Source: CAIYQJ01 sp963717255
GTDB lineage: Bacteria > Chloroflexota > Limnocylindria > Limnocylindrales > CSP1-4
Reading direction: 5' to 3'
DNA length: 64,000 nucleotides
Assembly: GCA_963717255.1 (NCBI GenBank)
Contig: CAVQVT010000009.1
Coordinates: 1 to 64,000 of the forward strand
Numbering within the stretch: position 1 is the stretch's first letter; the number at the start of each line of letters is the position of its first letter. The notes below the pieces were generated by a model. That model was not told the DNA's origin. It searched no databases and was given only the letters and a program-made list of their open reading frames with translations. Below are positions 10,484 through 19,893 of the stretch, piece after piece. Position numbers and translations under genes: made by a program.

Positions 10484-11395
10484 TCATGTCCGATCCGGGT
10501 CCGGGCGCGGGTCCGGATCCGTGTCCGCGACGCGGGCGCGGTCGGCGGCGAGCGCACGCCGGATCGCGTCCGGGTCGACGCCGCCCTCCGCTTCCAGCCA
10601 TGCGATCCACGCGTCCAGGCGCGCCCGCAGGGCTCGGAGGTGGCCCGCCGTCGCCGGCCCGTTCGTCGCGAGGATCCCCGCCCCCATCTCGGCGTCGCCG
10701 CGCGCGAGGCGCGTCATGTCCCGCCATCCGGAGGCCGCGAGCCGCCGCGCATCGTCCCAGCCGTCCGGGGCACCGGACCCGGGGGCGCCGGCGATCGCCT
10801 CGACCAGCGCCGCGGCGACGACGAGCGGGGCGTGGCTGATCGCCGCGGTCGCGGCATCGTGCGCGACGGCGTCCATCGTCAGCGGGCGGGCTCCGCATGC
10901 GAGGGCGAGCGCCTCCACCCGCTCCACGTCGCTCTCCCGCGCGTGCCGGCCGGGCACGACGACCCACGGCCGCCCGGCGAACAGGTCCGCCGTCGCCGCA
11001 CCGTACCCGCTCGTCTCGCGACCGGCCATCGGGTGGCCGCCGACGAACGCGAGGCCCGCCGCGTCGGCACGCCGACGATCGCGCCCTTGGTGCTCGCGAC
11101 GTCGGTGACGGTCGCCGCCGGGGCGAGTGTCCCGACCGGCAGCGACCCGAGCAGGTCGAGGAGCGAGATCGTGGCGAGCGGCGACGCGGCGAGTACGACG
11201 AGGTCCGACCCCGCGACCGCGCGCGGCGGCGTCGGGAGCGGCCTCGTCGATCGTCCCGGCCGTGAGCGCCTCCCTGGGACCCCGGCCGCCCGGCGTCCAG
11301 GCCACGAGCCGGTGCCCCTGCGGGCCGGCGTGCGCGCGGAGCGCGAGCGCGACGGAGCCGCCGATGAGCCCGAGGCCGAGGAAGGCGATGCGCAT
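10484..11395 (-). CDS. tyrA: prephenate dehydrogenase (two frame breaks)
   Basis: NAD(P)-dependent oxidative decarboxylation of prephenate to 4-hydroxyphenylpyruvate in tyrosine synthesis. The N-terminal Rossmann motif GLGLIGGSVA is at residues 7-16. Later segments carry DLVVLAASPL, TDVASTKGAIV and GGHPMAGRETSGYGAA, the family's substrate-binding signature. The C-terminal helical dimer domain contains the HDAATAAISHAPLVVAAAL region. The middle part lies in another frame between about 11230 and 11065, so two small indels are needed. A TAGACT hexamer sits 7 bases before the ATG. The gene is divergent from the NarL-type regulator. Confidence 0.87.
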   Translation of the reverse strand: MRIAFLGLGLIGGSVALALRAHAGPQGHRLVAWTPGGRGPREALTAGTIDEAAPDAAARGRGVGPRRTRRVAARHDLAPRPARVAAGRDTRPGGDRHRRREHQGRDRRRADAAGLAFVGGHPMAGRETSGYGAATADLFAGRPWVVVPGRHARESDVERVEALALACGARPLTMDAVAHDAATAAISHAPLVVAAALVEAIAGAPGSGAPDGWDDARRLAASGWRDMTRLARGDAEMGAGILATNGPATAGHLRALRARLDAWIAWLEAEGGVDPDAIRRALAADRARVADTDPDPRPDPDRT

Positions 11396-11402
11396 GGCCC
11401 GG

Positions 11403-11408
11403 AGTCTA
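11403..11408 (-). promoter_or_regulatory. -10-like TAGACT just before tyrA
   Basis: A minus-strand TAGACT, 7 bases from the tyrA ATG, implying a leaderless transcript. Confidence 0.45.
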
Positions 11409-11515
11409 CGTCGCCACGGCGACCGCCCGGCCCGCGATCGACCCGGCGCCCTATCATCAGGCTCTGGAGGCTTCCGACCGGCGGAGGCGGACCACCCGGG
11501 AGGGAGACGCACACG

Positions 11516-12211
11516 ATGTCCGGGGAGCCGCGGATCCGCGTCCTGGTGGTCGATGATCATCGCCTCCTCGCGGAGGCGCTGGTGGCGGCGCTCTCGGCCG
11601 AGCCGGACTTCGAGGTCGTGGGGATCGCGTCGAGCGTCGCGGGGGTGTCCGGCCATCTCGGGTCGCGCGTGGACGTCGTCCTCATGGACTACATGCTCGG
11701 CGACGGCACCGGGGCGGACGCGACCCGGATCGTGAAGGCTCGACAGCCCTCGGCAGCCGTCGTCATCCTGACGGCCGTCTCCGACGGCGAGACGGTGCTC
11801 GAGACGGTCCGGGCCGGCGCGGACGGATACCTCACGAAGGACCGCGCCCTCGACGACGTCGTGGCGGCGGTCCGCGCGGCGCATGCCCACGAGCTCCTGC
11901 TCCCGCGGGACGTCATCCTGGAGATCGCCATGCGGGTTGCCGACGCGCAGCAGCAGGCCGACGAGGCACCGCCCGTGGAGCCGCTGACGCCCCGCGAGCT
12001 GGACGTGCTCAGGCTCCTCGCCGAGGGGTTGCCCTCGGCGACGATCTGCGAGCGCCTGTCGATCGCGCCGAACACGCTGCGGACGCACACGCAGAACATG
12101 ATGTCGAAGCTCGGGACGCACTCGAAGCTGGAGACCGTGGCCTACGCCCTGCGGAACCGGCTCGTCGAGCCACCGCAGCCGGACAGCCGCCAGACGCCGA
12201 GACCCGGCTGA
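11516..12211 (+). CDS. NarL/FixJ-type response regulator
   Basis: DNA-binding response regulator of 231 residues. The receiver domain carries DDH (residues 13-15), phosphoacceptor Asp58 in VVLMDYMLGDGTG, Thr in ILTAVSD and Lys in YLTKDRA. A LuxR-type helix-turn-helix (LTPRELDVLRLLAEGLPSAT, APNTLRTHTQNMMSKLGTHS) occupies about residues 158-220. The start ATG follows a GGGAGGGAGA ribosome binding site. No sensor kinase is adjacent, so this is an orphan regulator, and its targets cannot be inferred. It is divergent from tyrA and ends before a hairpin shared with trpB. Confidence 0.9.
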   Translation: MSGEPRIRVLVVDDHRLLAEALVAALSAEPDFEVVGIASSVAGVSGHLGSRVDVVLMDYMLGDGTGADATRIVKARQPSAAVVILTAVSDGETVLETVRAGADGYLTKDRALDDVVAAVRAAHAHELLLPRDVILEIAMRVADAQQQADEAPPVEPLTPRELDVLRLLAEGLPSATICERLSIAPNTLRTHTQNMMSKLGTHSKLETVAYALRNRLVEPPQPDSRQTPRPG

Positions 12212-12244
12212 AAGGCCGGTGGTCCTCCGCGCCTGCACCTCCGT

Positions 12245-12273
12245 GCGAGGGCGCCCGGCATGGGCGCCCTCGC
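12245..12273. terminator. bidirectional hairpin terminator
   Basis: A perfect 12-bp inverted repeat (gcgagggcgccc / gggcgccctcgc) with a 5-base loop sits between the convergent NarL-type and trpB genes. It has no T-run on either strand. Confidence 0.65.
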
Positions 12274-12293
12274 GGAGCCGGGCCCCGCCCGGG

Positions 12294-13664
12294 TCAGTCG
12301 CTCACGACCGGGATCGCGGCGAGCGCCTCTGCCACGCGATCGGCCGGGTACTCGTAGTCCTTCAGCGCGCCCGCGAGATACCGCTCGTAGGCCGACAGGT
12401 CGAAGTGGCCGTGCCCGCAATGGTTGAAGACGATCACCCGGGGCGTGCCCTCCTCCTTCGCCACGAGAGCCTCGTCGATGGCCGCCCGGATCGCGTGGTT
12501 CGCCTCGGGTGCGGGAAGGATCGCCTCGCTGCGCGCGAACTCGATCCCCGCTGCAAAGCTCGCATTCTGGTGCACGGCGCGCGCCTCGATGATCCCCCGC
12601 TCCTTGAGCAGGCTTACCAGCGGTGCCATCCCGTGGTAGCGGAGGCCGCCTGCGTGGATCGGCTCGGGGATGAAGTCGTGTCCGAGCGTGTGCATCTTCA
12701 CCACGGGCCCGGTGCGAGCCGTGTCGCCGAAGTCGTAGGCGTAGACGCCGCGCGTCAGCGATGGGGCCGCCTCTGGTTCGACCGCGATCGACCCGGTACC
12801 CGGAGTCCGGCTCGCCGCGCAGCTTGCGTCCGAGGAACGGGAAAGTGAACCCACCGAAGTTCGACCCGCCGCCGGTGCAGCCGATCAAGATGTCGGGGTC
12901 TCCCCGGCCATCTCGAGCTGCAGGAGCGCCTCCTGCCCGATGACCGTCTGGTGGAGCAGGACGTGGTTGAGGACCGAGCCCAGCGAGTACTTCGTGTCTT
13001 CACGGGTGGCAGCATCTTCCGAGGCTTCGCTGATCGCGATGCCGAGTGAACCCGGGCTGTCGGGCGTGGCCGCGAGCACCGACCGTCCGTAGCTCGTGTC
13101 GGGCGACGGGCTCGCGACCACGGATGCGCCGTAGACCTCCATGAGCATCCGTCGATAGGGCTTCTGGTCGTAGCTCGCCCGGACCATGTAGACCTTGACC
13201 TCGAGCCCGAAGAGGGCGCCCGCGATGGCCAGGGCGGTCCCCCACTGGCCGGCGCCGGTCTCGGTCGCGAGGCGCTTCACTCCCTCGTTCTTGTTGTACC
13301 AGGCCTGGGCGATCGCCGTGTTCGGCTTGTGGCTGCCGCCCGGGCTCACGCCCTCGTACTTGTAGTAGATGTGGGCGGGGGTGTCGAGCGCCTTCTCGAG
13401 GCGCCGGGCGCGGTAGAGCGGGCTCGGCCGATAGAGCCGGTACGCATCCCGGATCGGGTCCGGGATCGCGATCTCGCGGTCGGTGCTCACCTCCTGGGCG
13501 ATGAGCGCCATCGGGAAGAGTGGCGCAAGGTCCGCCGGACCGATCGGCTGGAGGGTGACGGGGTGAAGGACGGCCGGCGGCGGCACCGGCAGGTCGGCGA
13601 CGATGTTGTACCAGGCTCGCGGGATCCGCTCCTCGTCGAGGACGAACTTCGTGCGTTCGGTCAT
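12294..13664 (-). CDS. trpB: tryptophan synthase beta chain, type 2 (two frame breaks)
   Basis: PLP enzyme that joins indole and serine. The type 2 (TrpB2) features are clear: an N-terminal extension (IPRAWYNIVADLPVPPPAVL), the PLP lysine in GGSHKPNTA, and the phosphate-binding loop GCTGGGSNFGG. The C-terminal part includes GLRYHGMAPLVSLL, FAAGIEFARSEAILPAPE and FNHCGHGHFDL. The frame changes near 12895 and 12785. Joined, it is about 455 residues, as expected. No trpA or other trp gene lies nearby, in keeping with TrpB2, which often acts alone on free indole. It is separated from thpR by about 170 bases without visible features. Confidence 0.9.
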
Positions 13665-13837
13665 GGCTCTCCCCTTCCGGCCCGTGGCGACGGCCCCGGG
13701 CGCGCATCCCGTCTCGCAGGTCCCGCGCGGCGCCGGTCCCCGTCGGGGCCCACGGCCTCGACGCGACGCCGTGCGCGGTCCGCGAAGTGTCGCGCACGCG
13801 CGCATCCCCACGCAAGCACGCGGGCGGCGCGCGCCCG

Positions 13838-14519
13838 TCAGGGGCCGAGACGCTCCTCCGCGACCACGACGTATCGCGCCGGTCCCCGCCCGAGGTGGCT
13901 CTCGAACAGGACGAGCGAGTCCGCCCACCAGGCGGCCCGGAACCCCGACGCCGCCTCGGCGACGGCGGCGGCCGCGACGCGCCCCGCCGCCGGATCCTCG
14001 CACCGCGCCAGCGTCAGGTGCGCACGGAACGGGCGTGGGTCCGACGGCCAGCCTCTCGACGCGAGGGCGGCGTCGAGCCCCCGTGCGAGTGCCGCGAGCT
14101 CCGGGCCTCCCGTGTCGATCCCCAGCCACAGGGCGCGCGGCGCCGACGGTCCGGGGAACGCGCCGCTCCCGGCGAGGACGACCTCGAACGACCCCTCCGT
14201 CGTCGACACCTCCGCCAGCGCGGCGGCAGCCGACGCGACCCGGCCCTCGGGCGTCGCTCCCAGGAAGCGGAGCGTCAGGTGGAGCGCATCGTGACCGACC
14301 CAGCGGACGCCGCGCCCGTCGCCCGCCGCGGCGCGAGCCGCGGACACCACATCCCCGACCCGCTCGCGCACGGCGTCCGAGATCGGCACAGCGATGAAGA
14401 GCCTGCGCTCGCCCGGTCCCGCCTCGCGAGCCGAGGGCGGCGTGGGCCGCGCCCCCAGGCCGACCGCGCCGGGGGGCCGGGCGCCGGGGCCCGCAGCGGC
14501 GCCCGGGCGCGGACCGTGG
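13838..14519 (-). CDS. thpR: RNA 2',3'-cyclic phosphodiesterase (2H family; start uncertain)
   Basis: LigT/ThpR-type 2H phosphoesterase, which opens 2',3'-cyclic phosphates on RNA. Both catalytic HxTx motifs are present: HLTL in DALHLTLRFLG and HLTL in FRAHLTLARCED. The core begins at ERRLFIAVPISDAVRERV and ends at YVVVAEERLGP, giving about 195 residues. No ATG, GTG or TTG occurs in frame between the ppa stop and the core, so the listed upper bound is simply the ppa boundary. A C/G run at about 14471-14476 may hide an indel that shifted the start. It is read in the same direction just after ppa. Confidence 0.8.
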
Positions 14520-15077
14520 TCAGGTCCGCCCGTCTTCGTCGGCCTCCGACGCCCTGCGCGCCGCCTCCAGCTCCCTCTCCCACGCGGCGCGGTCGGCGGT
14601 GAGCACCTCGAGCGCCCGGGCGGCAGGCCGCCAGCCGACGATCTCGGTCTCCTTGTTCTCGAGGAGCTTGTACGTCGCGAAGAAGTTCTCGATCTCCACG
14701 AGGCGGTGCGGCCGGACCTGTTCGAGCCGCTCGATGTGCGACTGGTGCGGGTCGGCGATCGCGACGCACAGCACCTTGAAGTCGAAGCCCTTCTCGTCGC
14801 GCATCTCCAGGCCGCCGATCGGCCGCCCCCAGACACGGCAGCCCGTGAACGTGGGCTCGTCGATCACGAGGAGCGCGTCGGTGTGGTCCCCGTCGTCGGC
14901 GCGGGTCCCGCTGATGAACCCGTAGTCGAAGTTGTAGAAGACGGCCGACGACAGGACACGGTCGAGGCGGAAGACGTGCGCCTCCTCGTCGTACTCGTAC
15001 TTGTTCCGGCTCCCGCGGGGGATCTCGACGACGATCTCGACCTCGCGGGGGAAGGCGGCGGCGTGCGGCGAGCTCAT
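14520..15077 (-). CDS. ppa: inorganic pyrophosphatase
   Basis: Soluble family I pyrophosphatase, 185 residues, hydrolysing PPi to drive biosynthesis. It has EIPRGSRNKYEYDEE near the N-terminus (substrate-binding Lys/Glu/Tyr), YGFISGT, the metal-binding DGDHTDALLV and a second acidic stretch RDEKGFDFKVL. The usual DxDPxD signature here reads DGDHTD, keeping all three Asp but replacing Pro-Leu with His-Thr. The C-terminal helix (IENFFATYKLLENKETE) matches long actinobacterial/Chloroflexi-type enzymes. A TATCGT -10-like hexamer is 6 bases before the ATG. Confidence 0.9.
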   Translation of the reverse strand: MSSPHAAAFPREVEIVVEIPRGSRNKYEYDEEAHVFRLDRVLSSAVFYNFDYGFISGTRADDGDHTDALLVIDEPTFTGCRVWGRPIGGLEMRDEKGFDFKVLCVAIADPHQSHIERLEQVRPHRLVEIENFFATYKLLENKETEIVGWRPAARALEVLTADRAAWERELEAARRASEADEDGRT

Positions 15078-15083
15078 GGCCGC

Positions 15084-15089
15084 ACGATA
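15084..15089 (-). promoter_or_regulatory. -10-like TATCGT just before ppa
   Basis: A minus-strand hexamer 6 bases from the ppa ATG, in the leaderless-type arrangement. Confidence 0.35.
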
Positions 15090-15110
15090 CGCCACGGCGG
15101 CCCGGCGGCC

Positions 15111-16190
15111 TCAGTCGTTGTACAGACGCTCCTCGATCAGCTTCTCCTGCACCGCGCGCCCGTTCGGGTCGAAGCAGCTGAACTCGAAGTGCTTCTCGAA
15201 CTCGAGGTCGACGTTGTCCTGGCCACCGCGGTTCTTCTCCACCGAGACGATCACCCAGTCGCGGAACCGCTGCGCCTGGTACGGGTTGAACTCGATGTTG
15301 ACCTTCGCGACGACGTTGTACTTCTCGTTGAGGATCAGGATGATGTCGGCCTCGTAGTTGATCGCCGACGAGCCCCGCAGGTGGTGGTTGCGGAGCCGCT
15401 GCGCCTTCAGCCCTTCCTTGTCGGCGGCGACGATCGCGATGACGGGCACCTCCTCCGACAGGGCGATGTCCTTGAGGCCGTTGACGGAGAACGTGACCTT
15501 CTCCGCCTCGGACGAGGGCTCCGGGATCTGCGGCACCTTCTGCAGGTAGTCCACGACGAGCATCAGCTGGCGGTCGTCCGAGATCTCGTTGTGGCTGCGC
15601 ACGAGCAGGCGGAGGTTGTCGATCGTGCTCGCCGTCTGCGACCCGCGCATGAGGAAGAGGTTCTGGCCGTAGCGGCCGATCCTGTCGAGGCTGGGGCGCA
15701 GGCGGGGGTTGTCCGAGAGCTCCGGCCCGCCGCCGCCCTCGGACATCCACGAGCCGAGGATCTCCGCGCGGACGTCCTGGATGCGGATCGCGCCCGTCTT
15801 CTGGGGGAGGTGCACCAGCGCCGACTCGGCCGCGATCAGGCGGTTGAGGAGGTACTGCTCCTCGTGCTCGAAGCAGACATAGAGGACGTTCGCCTGTCCG
15901 GACATCGCGACGTTGCGCGCCATCTGGAGCGCCATCGTCGTCTTGCCCGTCCCCTGTGCCCCGCCGATGAGGAGGAGCTCGCCGGGTCGCAGCCCGGCGC
16001 CGATCGTCTTGTCCAGGGGTGTGAACCCGAGGGGGACGGGCTGGTACTCGCCGGCCTTGCCGCTGGCGACGCGGTCGTTGAGCTCGAGCAGGACCTGCAG
16101 GGCGGAACGCGGCGCCAGCGACCCCCCATCGGTCTCGAGGCGCCAGGCGTGGCCGGTGCCTCCCGGATGGATCGACGTCTCGCTCGTCAC
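15111..16190 (-). CDS. DnaB C-terminal-domain-like (RecA-fold) ATPase
   Basis: A 359-residue RecA-fold ATPase resembling the motor domain of DnaB helicase: LGFTPLDKTIGAGLRPGELL, Walker A GGAQGTGKTT (residues 76-85), Walker B LMLVVDYLQKV, then a loop (RGSSAINYEADIILILNE) like DnaB motif 4. The DnaB N-terminal primase-interaction domain is missing. The first 35 residues are short and low-complexity. It starts at GTG with a GGAGG six bases upstream. It could be an accessory helicase or a KaiC/RadA-like regulatory ATPase. A full DnaB presumably lies elsewhere. It precedes ppa by 33 bases, possibly as an operon. Confidence 0.75.
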   Translation of the reverse strand: MTSETSIHPGGTGHAWRLETDGGSLAPRSALQVLLELNDRVASGKAGEYQPVPLGFTPLDKTIGAGLRPGELLLIGGAQGTGKTTMALQMARNVAMSGQANVLYVCFEHEEQYLLNRLIAAESALVHLPQKTGAIRIQDVRAEILGSWMSEGGGGPELSDNPRLRPSLDRIGRYGQNLFLMRGSQTASTIDNLRLLVRSHNEISDDRQLMLVVDYLQKVPQIPEPSSEAEKVTFSVNGLKDIALSEEVPVIAIVAADKEGLKAQRLRNHHLRGSSAINYEADIILILNEKYNVVAKVNIEFNPYQAQRFRDWVIVSVEKNRGGQDNVDLEFEKHFEFSCFDPNGRAVQEKLIEERLYND

Positions 16191-16318
16191 CTTCGGCCTC
16201 CAGTGCGGGTCGCGAGGGCCATGCTAGCACCGCCCATACACCGGTCGGCCGACCCGGAAGTCCCGGTCGGCGGTCCCCCGGTGGTCTCCCGCTGCGAGGC
16301 CGCGAGGCTCGGGCAGGC

Positions 16319-17725
16319 TCAGCCCGCCGACCGGATGCCGTCGACGCCCGTCGAGGCGAGCTCCTCCCAGTAGGCCGCGACGGTGAGGATCCCGGTCTCG
16401 GCGTTCGCCAGGACCATCGACTCGTTCGGCGAGTGCGCGCGGTCGTCGTCGTTGGTGAACCCCAGGAGCACGACCGGGAGGCCGAGGATCGTCTCGAACG
16501 ACGCGCAGACCGGGACGGAACCGCCTTCGCGGATGTACAGGGGCGCGACGCCGAACGTGCGCTCGATCGCCCGCGCGGCCGCCCGCGTGGCCGGGTGCTC
16601 GATCGGCGTGAGCGACGGGCGCCCCCCTCCTTCCTCCTCGACCCGGACCGTCACGCCCGGCGGCGAGACCTCCTCGATGTACGCCCGGACGAGGGCCAGG
16701 ATCCGGTCGGGCTCCTGGTTCGCGACCAGGCGGCAGGTGATCTTCGCGTGCGCGGAGGCCGGGATGATCGTCTTGCCGCCCACGCCCTGGAACCCGCCCC
16801 AGATGCCGTTGAGGTCCAGCGTCGGCCGGGCGCCGCGTCGCTCGAGCGTCGTGTACCCGACCTCGCCGTACAGCGCCGGGACGCCGGTCGCCTCGCGGTA
16901 CGCCTCCTCGTCGAACGGCAGCGCCGCGAATGCCGCACGGTCGGCGTCCGTCAGCGGGACGACGTCGTCGTAGAAGCCGGGCACGCGGATCCGGCCGTCC
17001 GGGCCCTTGAGCGCGGCGACGATCTCGCAGAGCGCGTTCAGCGGGTTGTTCACGGCCCCGCCGAAGCCGCCCGAGTGGAGGTCGCGCGGCGCGGCGTCCA
17101 CGTGGACCTCGAACCCCGCGACTCCTCGGAGGCCGATCGTGATCGCGGGCCGGTTGCCCTCGAAGAAGCCGGTGTCGGAGATGACGGCGAGGTCGGCCGC
17201 CAGGCGCTCTCGGTTCCCCTCGAGCCACCCGTCGAGGTGGACCGAGCTCGATTCCTCCTCGCCCTCGAAGACGTACTTCACATTGACCGGGAGGGAGCCG
17301 CGCGTCGCGAGGAGCGCCTCGAGAGAGCGGACATGGAGCATCACCTGCCCCTTGTCGTCCGCCGCCCCCCGACCCACGACGCGCCCGTCCGCCACGAACG
17401 GCTCGAACGGAGCCGTCTGCCATTCGTCGATCGGGTCCACCGGCTGGACGTCGTAGTGCCCGTACACGACGACGGTCGGCGCATCAGCGGCGTGGAGCCA
17501 GTCCCCGTAGACGACCGGGTGGCCGCCGGTCTCGCAGACCTCGACGTTCTCGGCGCCCGCGGCGCGCAGCTGGTCCGCGAGCCACTCGGCCGCCCGCCGG
17601 CAGTCGGCGGCGTGCTCCGGCATCCCCGAGATGCTCGGGATGCGCAGGAAGTCGAGGTAGGCGGCCAGGCGCCGCTCACGGTGCTCGTCGAGGTACGCCT
17701 CGAGGGGCGTCGTCTTCGCGGTCAT
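16319..17725 (-). CDS. M20 family dipeptidase/metallopeptidase
   Basis: Cytoplasmic di-zinc peptidase of the ArgE/DapE/CPG2 group, close to broad-specificity dipeptidases. Zinc ligands and catalytic residues are in place: His in VYGHYDVQP, bridging Asp in GRGAADDKG, catalytic Glu pair in FEGEEESSS, Asp in SDTG and the late His in DRAHSPNES. The dimerisation domain contains RDLHSGGFGGAVNNP. I take the ATG at MTAKTTPLE because GGAGG lies 5 bases upstream of it; another ATG is 12 bases earlier. A TAGAAT -10-like site is about 45 bases upstream. Length (468) is normal and the frame is intact. Confidence 0.9.
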   Translation of the reverse strand: MTAKTTPLEAYLDEHRERRLAAYLDFLRIPSISGMPEHAADCRRAAEWLADQLRAAGAENVEVCETGGHPVVYGDWLHAADAPTVVVYGHYDVQPVDPIDEWQTAPFEPFVADGRVVGRGAADDKGQVMLHVRSLEALLATRGSLPVNVKYVFEGEEESSSVHLDGWLEGNRERLAADLAVISDTGFFEGNRPAITIGLRGVAGFEVHVDAAPRDLHSGGFGGAVNNPLNALCEIVAALKGPDGRIRVPGFYDDVVPLTDADRAAFAALPFDEEAYREATGVPALYGEVGYTTLERRGARPTLDLNGIWGGFQGVGGKTIIPASAHAKITCRLVANQEPDRILALVRAYIEEVSPPGVTVRVEEEGGGRPSLTPIEHPATRAAARAIERTFGVAPLYIREGGSVPVCASFETILGLPVVLLGFTNDDDRAHSPNESMVLANAETGILTVAAYWEELASTGVDGIRSAG

Positions 17726-17833
17726 CGGGTCCTCCATCGGTCACGGCGCGGGCGGCGCGCGGCGCCGGTCGATTCTACGGTCGGAGGCGGAGCCGCCGGC
17801 GGCGTCGGTCGCCGCAGCGCGGCCTCCCATGCG

Positions 17834-17867
17834 ATGACCCCCCGGCGGGCATCCGCCGGGGGGTCAT
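17834..17867 (-). terminator. hairpin terminator after ftsH
   Basis: A perfect 15-bp inverted repeat (atgaccccccggcgg / its complement) with a 4-base GCAT loop lies 24 bases past the ftsH stop. It has no T-run. It separates ftsH from the M20 peptidase gene. Confidence 0.7.
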
Positions 17868-17890
17868 CCTGGTGCGTGAGGTCGGCCGGC

Positions 17891-19837
17891 CTACGCCGGG
17901 CTGGGGCTCGGGCTGTGCGAGGGGGTCCCGGCCGCCGCCGGCGGGACCGACGGAGGCTCCGGGGCACCGACGAGACGGGGGACGCCGCCGTGGAGGTCCT
18001 CCTTCGGCGGGAGGTCGGCGAAGAGCTTCTCGAACTCCTCGGCGTCCACCGTCTCCTCGGCGACCAGCTTCTCGGCGAGCGCGACGAGGCGGTCCTTGTG
18101 CGAGACCAGGACCTCCTGGGCGCGGCCGTACGCGGTGTCGACGATGCGCCGGACCTCTTCGTCGATCTGCTTGGCGACCTCGTCGGAGTAGTTGCGCTGC
18201 TCGCCGATCTCCCGGCCCAGGAACACGAGCTCGTCGCGCTTCCCGAACGAGAGCGGGCCGAGCTTGTCGCTCATCCCGAACTCCGTGACCATCCGGCGTG
18301 CGAGGTCGGTGGCCTTCTCGATGTCGTTCGCGGCGCCGGTCGTGGTGTCGCCGAAGATCAGGCGTTCGGAGACGTTCCCGCCGAGCAGGCCGGCGATCTT
18401 GTCCTCGAACTCCGTCTTGCTCTGGAGGTAGCGGTCCTCGGTGGGCAGCGCCATCGTGTAGCCGAGGGCCATGCCGCGGCTGATGATCGTGACCTTGGCG
18501 ACCGGGTCGCACTTCGGGAGGATCCGCTGGACGACCGCGTGACCGCCCTCGTGGTAGGCGATGACGAGCTTCTCGGCGTCCGAGATCACGCGGCTCTTGC
18601 GCTCCGGGCCGGCGATGATGCGCTCGAGCGCCTCCTGGAACTCGGACATGCCGATCGACTTCTTGTTCCGTCGCGCGGCGAGGATCGCCGCCTCGTTCAC
18701 GAGGTTCGCGAGGTCCGCGCCCGAGAAGCCGGGCGACTGGCGGGCGATCTCGGAGACCTCGATGACCCGGTCGAGCGGCTTGCCCTTCGTGTGCACCTTG
18801 AGGATCTCCGTCCGGCCCTTCATGTCCGGGCGGTCGAGGATGACCTGGCGGTCGAAGCGACCGGGCCGCAGGAGCGCCGGGTCGAGGACGTCCGGCCGGT
18901 TGGTGGCCGCGACGACGATCACGTTCGTGTTCGTGTCGAATCCGTCCATCTCGACGAGGATCTGGTTCAGGGTCTGCTCGCGCTCGTCGTGCGACCCGCC
19001 GAGGCCGGCGCCACGCTGGCGGCCGACCGCGTCGATCTCGTCCACGAAGACGATGCACGGGCTGTTGCGCTTCGCCTGGTCGAACAGGTCGCGCACCCGG
19101 CTGGCGCCGACGCCGACGAACATCTCGACGAACTCGGAGCCGGAGATGCTGAAGAAGGGGACGCCGGCCTCGCCCGCGACGGCGCGCGCCATGAGCGTCT
19201 TGCCGGTGCCGGGCGGTCCCACGAGCAGGACGCCGCGCGGGATCCTCGCCCCGAGGGTGTTGAACTTCTCGGGGTACTTGAGGAACTCGACGACCTCCTG
19301 GAGCTCGGTCTTGGCCTCGTCGACGCCCGCGACGTCGTTGAAGGTCACGACCTGCTTGTTGCCCAGGAACATCCGCGCGCGGCTCTTGCCGAAGCTCATC
19401 GCCTGGTTGTTGGTGCCCTGGGCCTGCCGCATCATGAAGAAGATGAAGCCGCCGATGAGCAGCACCGGCAGCAGGGCGCTGATGAGCAACCCGAGCCACT
19501 GCCCGGTCTGGGGCTCCTGCTCCGCCCGGTAGTCGATCTTCCCGATGTCCTGGCCGCCGGAGATGGCCGCCTTCGTCATGTCGCCGAGGACGTCCGTGAA
19601 CGCGCTGGCGACCTCCGTGGTGTACGTCTGGGGCGGGGTGTCGGTGGTCGTGACGGACAGCGTGGTGCCGGTCTGGACGACCTTCGCGACCTGGCCCTGG
19701 GACACCTGCGTGAGGAAGAACGAGTAGGACTTCGAGGTGTCCGCGGGCGTCTGGAGGAGCCATGTGTAGAGCAGCGCCACCGTGCCGACCACGAGGATCA
19801 GCATGACGATGCCGTTCCGGAAGACCTTCGGGTTCAA
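17891..19837 (-). CDS. ftsH: ATP-dependent zinc metalloprotease FtsH
   Basis: Membrane-anchored AAA+ protease that degrades misfolded and regulatory proteins. It starts at TTG (fixed by the NPKVFRNG N-terminus). Two transmembrane helices (about residues 9-27 and 116-136) flank an extracytoplasmic domain. The AAA+ module has Walker A GPPGTGKT (207-214), Walker B CIVFVDEIDA and an SRH region with ATNRPDVLDPALLRPGRFDR. The protease domain has the zinc site HEGGH (429-433). The C-terminus is a Pro/Ser-rich tail. Length 648 and a single frame are normal. A TATACT -10 lies about 50 bases upstream. Confidence 0.97.
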   Translation of the reverse strand: MNPKVFRNGIVMLILVVGTVALLYTWLLQTPADTSKSYSFFLTQVSQGQVAKVVQTGTTLSVTTTDTPPQTYTTEVASAFTDVLGDMTKAAISGGQDIGKIDYRAEQEPQTGQWLGLLISALLPVLLIGGFIFFMMRQAQGTNNQAMSFGKSRARMFLGNKQVVTFNDVAGVDEAKTELQEVVEFLKYPEKFNTLGARIPRGVLLVGPPGTGKTLMARAVAGEAGVPFFSISGSEFVEMFVGVGASRVRDLFDQAKRNSPCIVFVDEIDAVGRQRGAGLGGSHDEREQTLNQILVEMDGFDTNTNVIVVAATNRPDVLDPALLRPGRFDRQVILDRPDMKGRTEILKVHTKGKPLDRVIEVSEIARQSPGFSGADLANLVNEAAILAARRNKKSIGMSEFQEALERIIAGPERKSRVISDAEKLVIAYHEGGHAVVQRILPKCDPVAKVTIISRGMALGYTMALPTEDRYLQSKTEFEDKIAGLLGGNVSERLIFGDTTTGAANDIEKATDLARRMVTEFGMSDKLGPLSFGKRDELVFLGREIGEQRNYSDEVAKQIDEEVRRIVDTAYGRAQEVLVSHKDRLVALAEKLVAEETVDAEEFEKLFADLPPKEDLHGGVPRLVGAPEPPSVPPAAAGTPSHSPSPSPA

Positions 19838-19887
19838 CAGAGCCTCCGCAAGAGCGGTGCGGCGCGGGGACGCCGTACGGTCGGACG

Positions 19888-19893
19888 AGTATA
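19888..19893 (-). promoter_or_regulatory. -10-like TATACT upstream of ftsH
   Basis: A consensus-like hexamer 50 bases before the TTG start, leaving a normal 5' leader. Confidence 0.4.
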
